Positions 58,604 to 64,000 of a stretch of 64,000 nt of DNA are shown one piece after another. Origin of the DNA: JAGVSR01 sp031413815. Its GTDB lineage: Bacteria; Pseudomonadota; Alphaproteobacteria; Rhizobiales; Hyphomicrobiaceae. Numbering within the stretch: position 1 is the stretch's first letter; every line of letters starts with the position of its first letter. The translations under genes were made by a program, and so were the position numbers. The stretch covers positions 1 through 64,000 of the forward strand of contig JANOFU010000071.1 in NCBI GenBank assembly GCA_031413815.1, read 5' to 3'. The notes beneath the pieces were generated by a model that saw only the letters and a program-made list of their open reading frames with translations, did no database searches and was not told the origin of the DNA.

Positions 58604-58783
58604 TCAAAGCCCCTTCACCAAGTTCCCAACCATCAGCGTGAAATACGCCGTGATGGACAGCCAGAACTCCTGATGCGGCAGGTAGCGGGGCACGGGGATG
58701 AAGCCCAGTTTGGTGATCAGTGCCACTGAGGCCAGCAGGAACGAAATCAGGAAAATGATGATGGTCGGCGGGTTGAGACGCAT
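58604..58783 (-). CDS. small membrane protein, 59 residues
   Basis: MRLNPPTIIIFLISFLLASVALITKLGFIPVPRYLPHQEFWLSITAYFTLMVGNLVKGL. Two transmembrane helices are joined by an IPVPRYLPHQEFW loop. GGGGAAG lies upstream of ATG 58783. From memory, near-identical short proteins occur in Bradyrhizobium and Rhodopseudomonas, which supports a real gene. Function unknown. Confidence 0.72.
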   Translation of the reverse strand: MRLNPPTIIIFLISFLLASVALITKLGFIPVPRYLPHQEFWLSITAYFTLMVGNLVKGL

Positions 58784-58964
58784 ACGCTTCCCCAGATGAC
58801 GGGCCAAAACGATGGAACGGGACATGCACGTCCAGCCGGCCCGATGGGCCATAGTCAGGCGATCTCACAATAGAGGGGGAAAGGGGCTGGATGCAACGCC
58901 CGCGCGACGCACGGCGGGCTTGGCAAGCTTACACAGTGGCGGAAACTCCGCAGTGCGTGGGCGA

Positions 58965-59495
58965 TTAGAGGGCTTGACCGGCGGGGGCGACGACCTTCAG
59001 GCCGCGGCTGTCGCCATCGACGGTGAACTGGACCAGAGCTCCCTCGGCCTTCGCCATATCGCGGCATGTGACGCTGAACTGGCGGGGTTCCGGGCTGCCC
59101 GTTTCGATGCGGGTCGTATCGTTCACGTCCAGGACCTCGACGGACATCACCTGGTAAACGCGCGGATGATTGCCGTGCTGAACGGTGATTTGGTCGCCGG
59201 GAGCAACTGGGGCCGACCAAGACACGGTTTTGAGGGTGCCGGACGCAACGGCTTCAGCGTGGTCGCGGCTCAACCAAAAGTCTTCGGAGCCCGAGACGCG
59301 GGCTTGCGCAACCGGGGTACTGCCGCGGTCATCGGGCTGCACGGCGGAGAGCGCTGTTTCGAAATTGCGAGTGATCAGCGCATCGGGGTTCGCCAGGCCA
59401 AGGCCAAACGCGAGCAAAACGGCAGGGGCCACGACAATCGCGGACTTGGCCACAGCCAACGGCGAAGATGGGGTGGCTTGAGATCCCGTCCGCAT
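58965..59495 (-). CDS. hypothetical exported or membrane-anchored protein
   Basis: 176 residues. A hydrophobic segment near residues 15-34 (VAKSAIVVAPAVLLAFGLGLA) acts as signal or anchor. The soluble part has DALITRNFETALSAVQPDD, DFWLSRDHAEAV, VAPGDQITVQHGNHPRVYQVMSVEVLDVNDTTRIETG and FSVTCRDMAKAEGALVQFTVDGD, a compact beta-rich domain. No named family recognised. Next to the 91-residue membrane protein on the same strand, 98 bases upstream. Confidence 0.65.
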   Translation of the reverse strand: MRTGSQATPSSPLAVAKSAIVVAPAVLLAFGLGLANPDALITRNFETALSAVQPDDRGSTPVAQARVSGSEDFWLSRDHAEAVASGTLKTVSWSAPVAPGDQITVQHGNHPRVYQVMSVEVLDVNDTTRIETGSPEPRQFSVTCRDMAKAEGALVQFTVDGDSRGLKVVAPAGQAL

Positions 59496-59593
59496 GTTTC
59501 GTCTCCCTGAAACGCCACGTTGATTTAGGGTGCTTGCACGATCTCTGCCAGCCCTGTGGTGGTCTTTACGGTCAATTTATTGCTCCAGATCCC

Positions 59594-59866
59594 TTAACGG
59601 ACCCGCGACCCCGGGGCGTAAGCCCGGCGCAAATGTCGAAAAAAGGCAAGGTTGAAGGCCAGAAGGCCTGAAAACACGAGCGCCAGCAGCGAGAACGGCA
59701 ACAGCCGGTCGCTGGCAATCGTCTGCGCCTGGAAAGCGTTGGCGGCCGTCGCATCGGCGGTCATCAGCAGACCAGCGAGGACGAACAGACCAAGGCCAGC
59801 CAGCATGTCCAACAGGAAGCGGCGGGCGTCGTGTGCAAAGGTGCGTGTGTCGGTTTGGGCGTTCAT
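59594..59866 (-). CDS. small membrane protein, 90 residues
   Basis: ATG 59866 with AGGAG 11 bases upstream. Two transmembrane helices: LLDMLAGLGLFVLAGLLMTAD near residue 20 and LLPFSLLALVFSGLLAFNLAFF near 60, followed by a basic end (RHLRRAYAPGSRVR). No family named. It could be co-transcribed with the following minus-strand gene at 59495. Confidence 0.62.
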   Translation of the reverse strand: MNAQTDTRTFAHDARRFLLDMLAGLGLFVLAGLLMTADATAANAFQAQTIASDRLLPFSLLALVFSGLLAFNLAFFRHLRRAYAPGSRVR

Positions 59867-59994
59867 GTCGAAATTCACTCCTTCCGTAACCCCGACTCGA
59901 ATGGCGTAACTTCAAGGAGTTCAACGTGCCGCTGTGTCCGGGTTGGGCCGGGAATGTGGCGAAGCTGGGATTATTCCATCAATCCAAACAGAGT

Positions 59995-60090
59995 GTCGCT
60001 GACGTGCACTGCGTGCCAGGCACCCGGGTTCCGGCGACGTGGGCATCCCGAAAGGAAGTTGGCCGGATGCCTGGCACCGATTGCTGTCTC
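59995..60090. repeat. TGCCAGGCACC / TGCCTGGCACC inverted pair upstream of the aminotransferase gene
   Basis: GCGTGCCAGGCACCCGGGTTCC at 60011-60033 and GGATGCCTGGCACCG at 60067-60081 face each other across about 35 bases. They lie 110-180 bases before the aminotransferase start. They resemble the GGGGTCAGGCACC family seen after the same gene. The remainder of 59867-60194 holds nothing else recognisable. Confidence 0.5.
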
Positions 60091-60194
60091 GCGCGAAGGT
60101 CGCATTGCGAATTGCTGCAGTGCGGCGTAATTTCCGCGCCGTTTCGTGCCGCCACGGCACGTCCTCTCACACTCTCACTGGAAAGACCGCCGCA

Positions 60195-61403
60195 ATGGGC
60201 TTTTTCGCCGACAGCCTCAATCGAATCCAACCGTCAGCGACGATTGCGGTTTCGACCAAGGCGCGGCAGCTGAAGGCGCAAGGGCGGGACATCGTTTCTC
60301 TGTCTGCCGGCGAGCCCGATTTCGATACGCCGCAGAATATCAAAGACGCCGCCAAGGCCGCGCTGGACGCCGGTAAGACGAAGTACACCGACGTCGACGG
60401 CATCCCGGAATTGAAGGCGGCGATTGTCGCCAAGTTCAAGCGCGACAACGGTCTTGATTACAAGCCGAGCCAAGTTTCGGTCGGCACGGGCGGCAAGCAG
60501 GTTTTGTACAACGCATTGCTGGCGACGCTGAACCCGGGCGATGAAGTGATCATGCCGTCGCCGTGCTGGGTGTCGTATGCGGATATCGTACTGCTTGGCG
60601 GGGGTAAGCCGGTGTTCGCCGAAACGACGGCGGACGACGGCTACATCCTGCGCCCCGAGGTTCTTGACAAGGCGATCACGCCCAAAACCAAGTGGTTTGT
60701 GTTCAACGCGCCATCGAACCCGACGGGGGCGGCTTACTCGCGCGCCGCGCTCAAGACACTGACTGATGTGCTGATGCAGAAGAAGAACAGTCACGTCTGG
60801 GTGCTGACCGACGATATCTATGAGCACTTGCTATACGACGGCTTGAAGTTTTACACCCCGGCGCAGGTCGAGCCCGGCCTGTACGACCGCACGCTGACCA
60901 TGAACGGCCTGTCGAAGGCCTACTGCATGACCGGCTGGCGCATGGGATATGCAGCGGGGCCTGAGCCGTTGATCAAGGCGATGTGCAAGCTGCAGAGCCA
61001 ATCGACGTCGAACCCGTCGTCGATCGTGCAGTGGGCGGCCGTTGAAGCACTCAATGGTCCGCAGGATTTCATTGCCAAGCACAACAAAATCTTTGTTGAG
61101 CGCCGCGATCTCGTGGTGTCGATGCTCAATCAGGCCAAGGGTTTGAAGTGCCCCAAGCCCGAAGGCGCGTTTTATGTTTATCCGTCGTGCCACGGCGCCA
61201 TCGGCAAAACAACGCCGAAGGGCGTAATGATCGCCAATGACGAGGCTTTCGTGACGGCACTGCTGGAAGAGGAAGGCGTCGCCGTTGTGCACGGCGCGGC
61301 CTTCGCGGGCTCTCCCGCGTTCCGCATTTCCTACGCGGCCTCAACGGAAAGCCTGAAAGACGCCTGCACGCGCATTCAGCGGTTTTGCGGGAATTTGAGG
61401 TAG
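60195..61403 (+). CDS. aspartate-type aminotransferase (class I, PLP)
   Basis: 402 residues from ATG 60195, the start of the MGFFADSLNRIQPSATIAVSTKARQL N-terminus seen in Rhizobiales AatA/AspC enzymes. Fold type I: GEPDFDTPQNIKDAA near residue 38, GGKQVLYNALLATLNPGDEVIMPSPCWVSY near 100, NAPSNPTGAAYS near 175 (Asn), TDDIYEHLLYDG near 205 (Asp/Tyr), Lys241 in NGLSKAYCMTGWRMGY, and FRISYAAS (Arg for the alpha-carboxylate). Interconverts Asp and oxaloacetate; some relatives accept prephenate. A perfect 20-base inverted repeat follows its stop. Confidence 0.93.
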   Translation: MGFFADSLNRIQPSATIAVSTKARQLKAQGRDIVSLSAGEPDFDTPQNIKDAAKAALDAGKTKYTDVDGIPELKAAIVAKFKRDNGLDYKPSQVSVGTGGKQVLYNALLATLNPGDEVIMPSPCWVSYADIVLLGGGKPVFAETTADDGYILRPEVLDKAITPKTKWFVFNAPSNPTGAAYSRAALKTLTDVLMQKKNSHVWVLTDDIYEHLLYDGLKFYTPAQVEPGLYDRTLTMNGLSKAYCMTGWRMGYAAGPEPLIKAMCKLQSQSTSNPSSIVQWAAVEALNGPQDFIAKHNKIFVERRDLVVSMLNQAKGLKCPKPEGAFYVYPSCHGAIGKTTPKGVMIANDEAFVTALLEEEGVAVVHGAAFAGSPAFRISYAASTESLKDACTRIQRFCGNLR

Positions 61404-61410
61404 GGGAAGG

Positions 61411-61457
61411 GGCAGATTGGGGTCAGGCACCCCAAAAGTGCCTGACCCCAATCTGCC
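61411..61457. repeat. perfect 20-base inverted repeat GGCAGATTGGGGTCAGGCAC
   Basis: Left arm 61411-61430 and right arm 61438-61457 are exact complements with loop CCCAAAA. The inner GGGGTCAGGCAC...GTGCCTGACCCC is shared with 63769-63801 and a half-site at 8347. It lies eight bases after the aminotransferase stop, so it may end that transcript and the convergent one. Confidence 0.85.
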
Positions 61458-61484
61458 GGCTGAAAGTGTTTGTTGGACCGCGTG

Positions 61485-62717
61485 TCAGTGGCCGCCAAGC
61501 ACGAGTGTCTTGACCGGCAGCATCACCGCCTCGAGCCGCAAGATCATGGCGTGGACGATAGCAACCGCATCGACGGCATGCAGATAAAGCCAGCGCAGTC
61601 CTCCGACGTCACCGTGCGCTAACAGGTCATGGTTTCGCGTGTAGGCATTGGCGACGCAGCTGGAACCGGGTGTCACGCCGTCAAGACCGCCCGGGTAGAG
61701 CGCCTCCAAAGCCACTGTTAGCGTTCCGGGCCTTGTCACTTGCTGTGCGTCGATGAGTTGCTCCGTCGTGCGGACCTGTCCCGCGGCGATGTAGTCCTGG
61801 ACCTGTGTCACAACGACGGGAATTATGGTCAGCGGCTTTGAGATGCAGGTCACTTCGGCGGGCATGCCGACTTTGATGACCTGCGCCTCGATCTGATTGA
61901 AACCCGCATAGAGCTTACTGCGCCCGGCTTCACGAGGAATGAGCACGCCGGCAGGCCGCATCATGGGCGTGACGAAGTCACCAACACGCAAACCGAACTG
62001 TTCAACCCGGCCATCGACACCAGCGTAGATGGTGGTCTTGTCGAGATCGACTTGAGCTTGCGTGCGCGCAGCTTCGGCGCTGGCTTTCTCGGCTGGAAGT
62101 AAGGTCGATAAGCGCGTCTCGGCCGCAAGTTTGGCAGCACTCGCAGCGGCTACCCCGCCCTGACGCGTCTCAGCGGCCTTCTGTAAGCGTTCTATTTCAC
62201 GCCCAGCGACGATCCCGGGGTTTCGCTGTTGCAAGTCTACCTTGGTCCGGAGTTCATCAAGGGCCTGTTCGTAGGCGCCCGTTGCCTGCTGAACCTGGCC
62301 TTGGGCTGCCGCGATGTCGGCTTCGGCCAGTTTCATCGCGGCGTCAATCTCCGCAATCCGGCGTTCGGAAAGGACGAGCGCGGCGGTCTGCTTGGCAGCA
62401 TCAAGCTTGAAGATGGGCGCGCCCTGCTTGATGTCGGAACTCAAGCTGACATAGATCTCAGCAACGCGCCCGCTCGTTTCCGGAACGATGGGAATGGTGC
62501 GGAAGTAGGCGGTCACGTTGGTCGTGGCAGGATGGTGATAGAAGATCACTGTAATGAGGGCGATCGTCAGCATGAGACACGAGACGATGCCATACCGCAG
62601 CTCGTACCAGACCGAGTAAATCGTGATTTCGTGACCGAGGCGCTTGCCCTGCATGTAGCGCCGGAAAAGGTAATCCGGAAAGACGGTGAAGAGCGAGCAC
62701 AGAAGAATCTCAATCAT
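61485..62717 (-). CDS. HlyD/EmrA-type membrane fusion protein (YiaV/YibH-like)
   Basis: 410 residues. Two membrane segments at the N-terminus: LLCSLFTVFPDYLF near 5-18 and GIVSCLMLTIALITVIFYH near 44-62. Next comes the first lipoyl half (IVPETSGRVAEIYVSLSSDIKQGAPIFKLD near 78), a long coiled coil (residues 108-210, with AEADIAAAQGQVQQATGAYEQALDEL), the second lipoyl half (TTIYAGVDGRVEQFGLRVGDFV) and a beta-barrel. It overlaps the DUF3302-like gene by 8 bases, as in the yiaW-yiaV arrangement of E. coli. A transport partner is not nearby, so export substrate is unknown. Confidence 0.85.
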   Translation of the reverse strand: MIEILLCSLFTVFPDYLFRRYMQGKRLGHEITIYSVWYELRYGIVSCLMLTIALITVIFYHHPATTNVTAYFRTIPIVPETSGRVAEIYVSLSSDIKQGAPIFKLDAAKQTAALVLSERRIAEIDAAMKLAEADIAAAQGQVQQATGAYEQALDELRTKVDLQQRNPGIVAGREIERLQKAAETRQGGVAAASAAKLAAETRLSTLLPAEKASAEAARTQAQVDLDKTTIYAGVDGRVEQFGLRVGDFVTPMMRPAGVLIPREAGRSKLYAGFNQIEAQVIKVGMPAEVTCISKPLTIIPVVVTQVQDYIAAGQVRTTEQLIDAQQVTRPGTLTVALEALYPGGLDGVTPGSSCVANAYTRNHDLLAHGDVGGLRWLYLHAVDAVAIVHAMILRLEAVMLPVKTLVLGGH

Positions 62718-63138
62718 CGCTGTTGCCCGTGGGTGTCGACGGCTTTTGGGAAGCGGGCTTGGCCGCGGCTGGCGGCTTAGTGGAGACGGAAGCGTCCGTG
62801 ACAGGCGCGGCCGTCGGGGCGCTCATCGGGCTGTTCGCTAATAGCTCCAAAGAGCCTGCGATGCGTCCGAGTGGGCTCGAGACGTCCGGGAAGACAAAGT
62901 CCGGCACCTTTACGAAGGCCAGCAGGAGGGCCGCCACCCAAAACGCATGAACATGTGTGAAAAGAGACAGCAGGCAGAGTACGGCAACGAGATCGATTTG
63001 CCACTTGGTGGCATTGTGCACCATGCGCTCGGGCAGCGAATGCAGCCAGAGGAACAGCACGCCGAGAGCAAGGACCGCTCCAATCAGCAGGATCGCCGCG
63101 AAGACCAACAACACGTCGGTCTCGCCGGGGGACGTCAT
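62710..63138 (-). CDS. DUF3302-like (YiaW-type) inner-membrane protein
   Basis: 142 residues from ATG 63138. TM1 DVLLVFAAILLIGAVLALGVLFLW and TM2 IDLVAVLCLLSLFTHVHAFWVAALLLAFV are separated by LHSLPERMVHNATKWQ. This matches the DUF3302 layout of two helices with a conserved LH...P loop. The rest is a Ser/Pro/Ala-rich C-terminus. It shares an ATGATTGA overlap with the HlyD-like gene, so the two are translationally coupled. Upstream starts are possible. Confidence 0.72.
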   Translation of the reverse strand: MTSPGETDVLLVFAAILLIGAVLALGVLFLWLHSLPERMVHNATKWQIDLVAVLCLLSLFTHVHAFWVAALLLAFVKVPDFVFPDVSSPLGRIAGSLELLANSPMSAPTAAPVTDASVSTKPPAAAKPASQKPSTPTGNSDD

Positions 63139-63500
63139 GAACCCCGGCAAGTGTGTGGTCGCGGCTGGATGTGGGGACGCTGCCAAGGGAAAGCCCAGTC
63201 AATAAGCGGTTAATATTTTTCAATAGTGGACAAAATCCGTGAAGAAAGGCTTTCAGAATCGGACATATGGCAAATCTATTGACGGGATTTCTCGACACAA
63301 ATGTTCGAGGTGGTTTCGCGAAGGCAGTCTTTGATGGCTGCTTTCGCGCACGCGGCCTGAGCGGCGCGGTCACCAACATCACCAGCGGGTTGTGAGCGGA
63401 ATCAGATCGCCCGGCACGCGAAGTGCCGACTCCCTCCCCTTGATGGCGAAGCTAAGTGGACTCCCCCGCAAGCGACGAGAGGGCAATTCGGTGGGCAGCC

Positions 63501-63533
63501 GCATTCAGCGGTTCTGCGGGAGTTTGAGGTAGG
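63501..63533 (+). pseudogene. 33-base remnant duplicating the aminotransferase 3' end
   Basis: Matches 61372-61404 at 31 of 33 bases, including the stop codon (IQRFCGSLR* versus IQRFCGNLR*). No similarity extends further upstream. It looks like the tail of a deleted second copy or a repeat-mediated capture. Confidence 0.55.
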
Positions 63534-63552
63534 CGGGCGGGTCGATGCTCTC

Positions 63553-63697
63553 GACAACGTCACCCCGGCGAAGGTGTTTGGTCCCGGAAGATTGGCAGCA
63601 CGGAATAGGTGTAGAAAGAGGCATCGCTTTTGTCAGGGAGCGCCTCGGATCATGAAACTCAAGCTGCACGCCAACGAGACGACGACGCCGGGATGAC
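63553..63697. repeat. GTCACCCCGG-type palindromic element, degenerate
   Basis: Left end ACGTCACCCCGGCGAAGG, right end ACGCCGGGATGACGTT. Internal GGTCCCGG is as in the other copies. It is a member of the GTCATCCCGG family. Confidence 0.55.
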
Positions 63698-63768
63698 GTT
63701 CGATTGTGGGTGCGGCGCGCTGGAGACGCGGCCATGACGGGACCAAGATCAAGCTGGGCGGGTCAATA

Positions 63769-63801
63769 CGGGGTCAGGCACCCAAAAGGTGCCTGACCCC
63801 G
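63769..63801. repeat. CGGGGTCAGGCACC inverted repeat
   Basis: 14-base arms 63769-63782 and 63788-63801 around CAAAA. Same core as at 61411. It lies 10 bases from the stop of the partial minus-strand frame. Confidence 0.8.
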
Positions 63802-63811
63802 TTGCACCTCG

Positions 63812-64000
63812 TTACGCGTGTGCCCGGTAGGGGAGCAGGCCGGCGATGGATTGGCTGATCTGGACATTGCGGGCCCAACCGAGGCGGGCGCGGCTGCGGA
63901 TCAGAAACACGCGGGCGGCCTGAGCCGGTGTCCGGTGGACGGGGCCAGGAAGGGCGATTGCTGGCGAGGGTGTGCCTCGCATGACCGGCGCGGCATCATC
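63812..64000 (-). CDS. 3' end of a hypothetical gene running past the window edge
   Basis: The minus frame from 64000 reads ...PVMRGTPSPAIALPGPVHRTPAQAARVFLIRSRARLGWARNVQISQSIAGLLPYRAHA and stops at 63812. It stays open to the window edge, with an internal ATG at 63982. Basic and Ala-rich; no family recognised. It could be a short gene or the tail of a longer one. Confidence 0.4.
   Translation of the reverse strand, partial: DDAAPVMRGTPSPAIALPGPVHRTPAQAARVFLIRSRARLGWARNVQISQSIAGLLPYRAHA

Larger units (their letters stand above)
63187..63811. other. gene-poor, repeat-rich region
   Basis: About 620 bases. It holds: a degenerate CCCTCCCC...GAGAGGG remnant near 63430-63482; a 33-base copy of the aminotransferase 3' end at 63501-63533; a GTCACCCCGGCGAAGG...CGCCGGGATGACG element at 63553-63697; and the GGGGTCAGGCACC inverted repeat at 63769-63801. 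No complete gene was found. Confidence 0.5.

Noticed and set aside
63540..63660. Frame containing LDNVTPAKVF, reminiscent of an IS3-family transposase end
   Set aside because: The match covers only about ten residues and the DNA is better explained by the GTCACCCCGG palindromic repeat family.

Overview
The window looks like a chromosomal stretch of an alphaproteobacterium, most likely of the order Hyphomicrobiales (Rhizobiales). The evidence is high GC with GC-rich third codon positions, Rhizobiales-style gene neighbourhoods (a MarR regulator, OmpR-like regulator and EnvZ-like kinase divergent from a branched-chain aminotransferase), a UvrB with long extra tails, a TIGR03808-like Tat protein, and many families of short palindromic repeats between genes. 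The genus cannot be decided from the sequence alone. No rRNA gene, tRNA gene, CRISPR array, prophage or intact insertion sequence was seen.

Layout. 1-512: unassigned region with a possible structured RNA on the minus strand. 0.5-6.6 kb: purD, then on the minus strand thiE, a DUF559 nuclease and thiG, followed by a serine-hydrolase-like protein, a GNAT acetyltransferase and small exported or membrane proteins. 6.8-8.4 kb: a META-domain protein, a His/Tyr/Gly-rich exported protein, a 59-residue protein and repeat clusters. 8.5-11.3 kb: a lower-GC accessory patch with a membrane-anchored TPR-like protein and a GrlR-like/DUF6680-like pair. 11.5-18.8 kb: a HAD phosphatase, a His-tailed redoxin, pyrE, a lysine/alanine-rich exported protein, a fasciclin protein, an rtcB remnant, a PNPOx-like protein and a pentapeptide-repeat protein. 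19.4-25.3 kb: a minus-strand heavy-metal RND efflux operon (Cys/His-rich protein, CusB-like adaptor, CusA-like pump, His-containing periplasmic protein). 25.7-28.4 kb: the MarR/OmpR/EnvZ operon, divergent from ilvE. 30-36 kb: a plus-strand series with a PYROXD2-like oxidoreductase, a flavin reductase, arfB, a hydroxypyruvate isomerase, an O-antigen-ligase-like membrane protein and a Tat-exported lysozyme-like protein.

36.6-45.1 kb holds the most striking genes: a secreted protein of about 1417 residues carrying both a complete subtilisin (S8) triad and a complete thermolysin-type (M4) zinc site, then an M23 peptidase with long Pro/Ala/Glu-rich linkers, then an AsmA-family protein. 45-53 kb: a TIGR03808-like Tat protein, an L7/L12-like membrane protein, a toxin-antitoxin pair, an ATP-grasp-like protein, a frameshifted small exported protein, and uvrB with repeat elements read in frame in its C-terminal tail. 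53-64 kb: a DUF1097 membrane protein, an HNH nuclease with a possible modified-base reader domain, Uma2, CBS, SDR, an aspartate-type aminotransferase, and a YiaW/YiaV-like DUF3302/HlyD pair.

Repeats shape the region. At least four families occur: a composite palindrome built from CCCTCTCCCC/GGGGAGAGGG arms (two subtypes), a GTCATCCCGG/CCGGGATGAC family, GGTGTCTGACACC palindromes, and GGGGTCAGGCACC inverted repeats. They sit mostly at gene ends. In uvrB, thiE and the DUF559 gene they extend or interrupt the coding frame.
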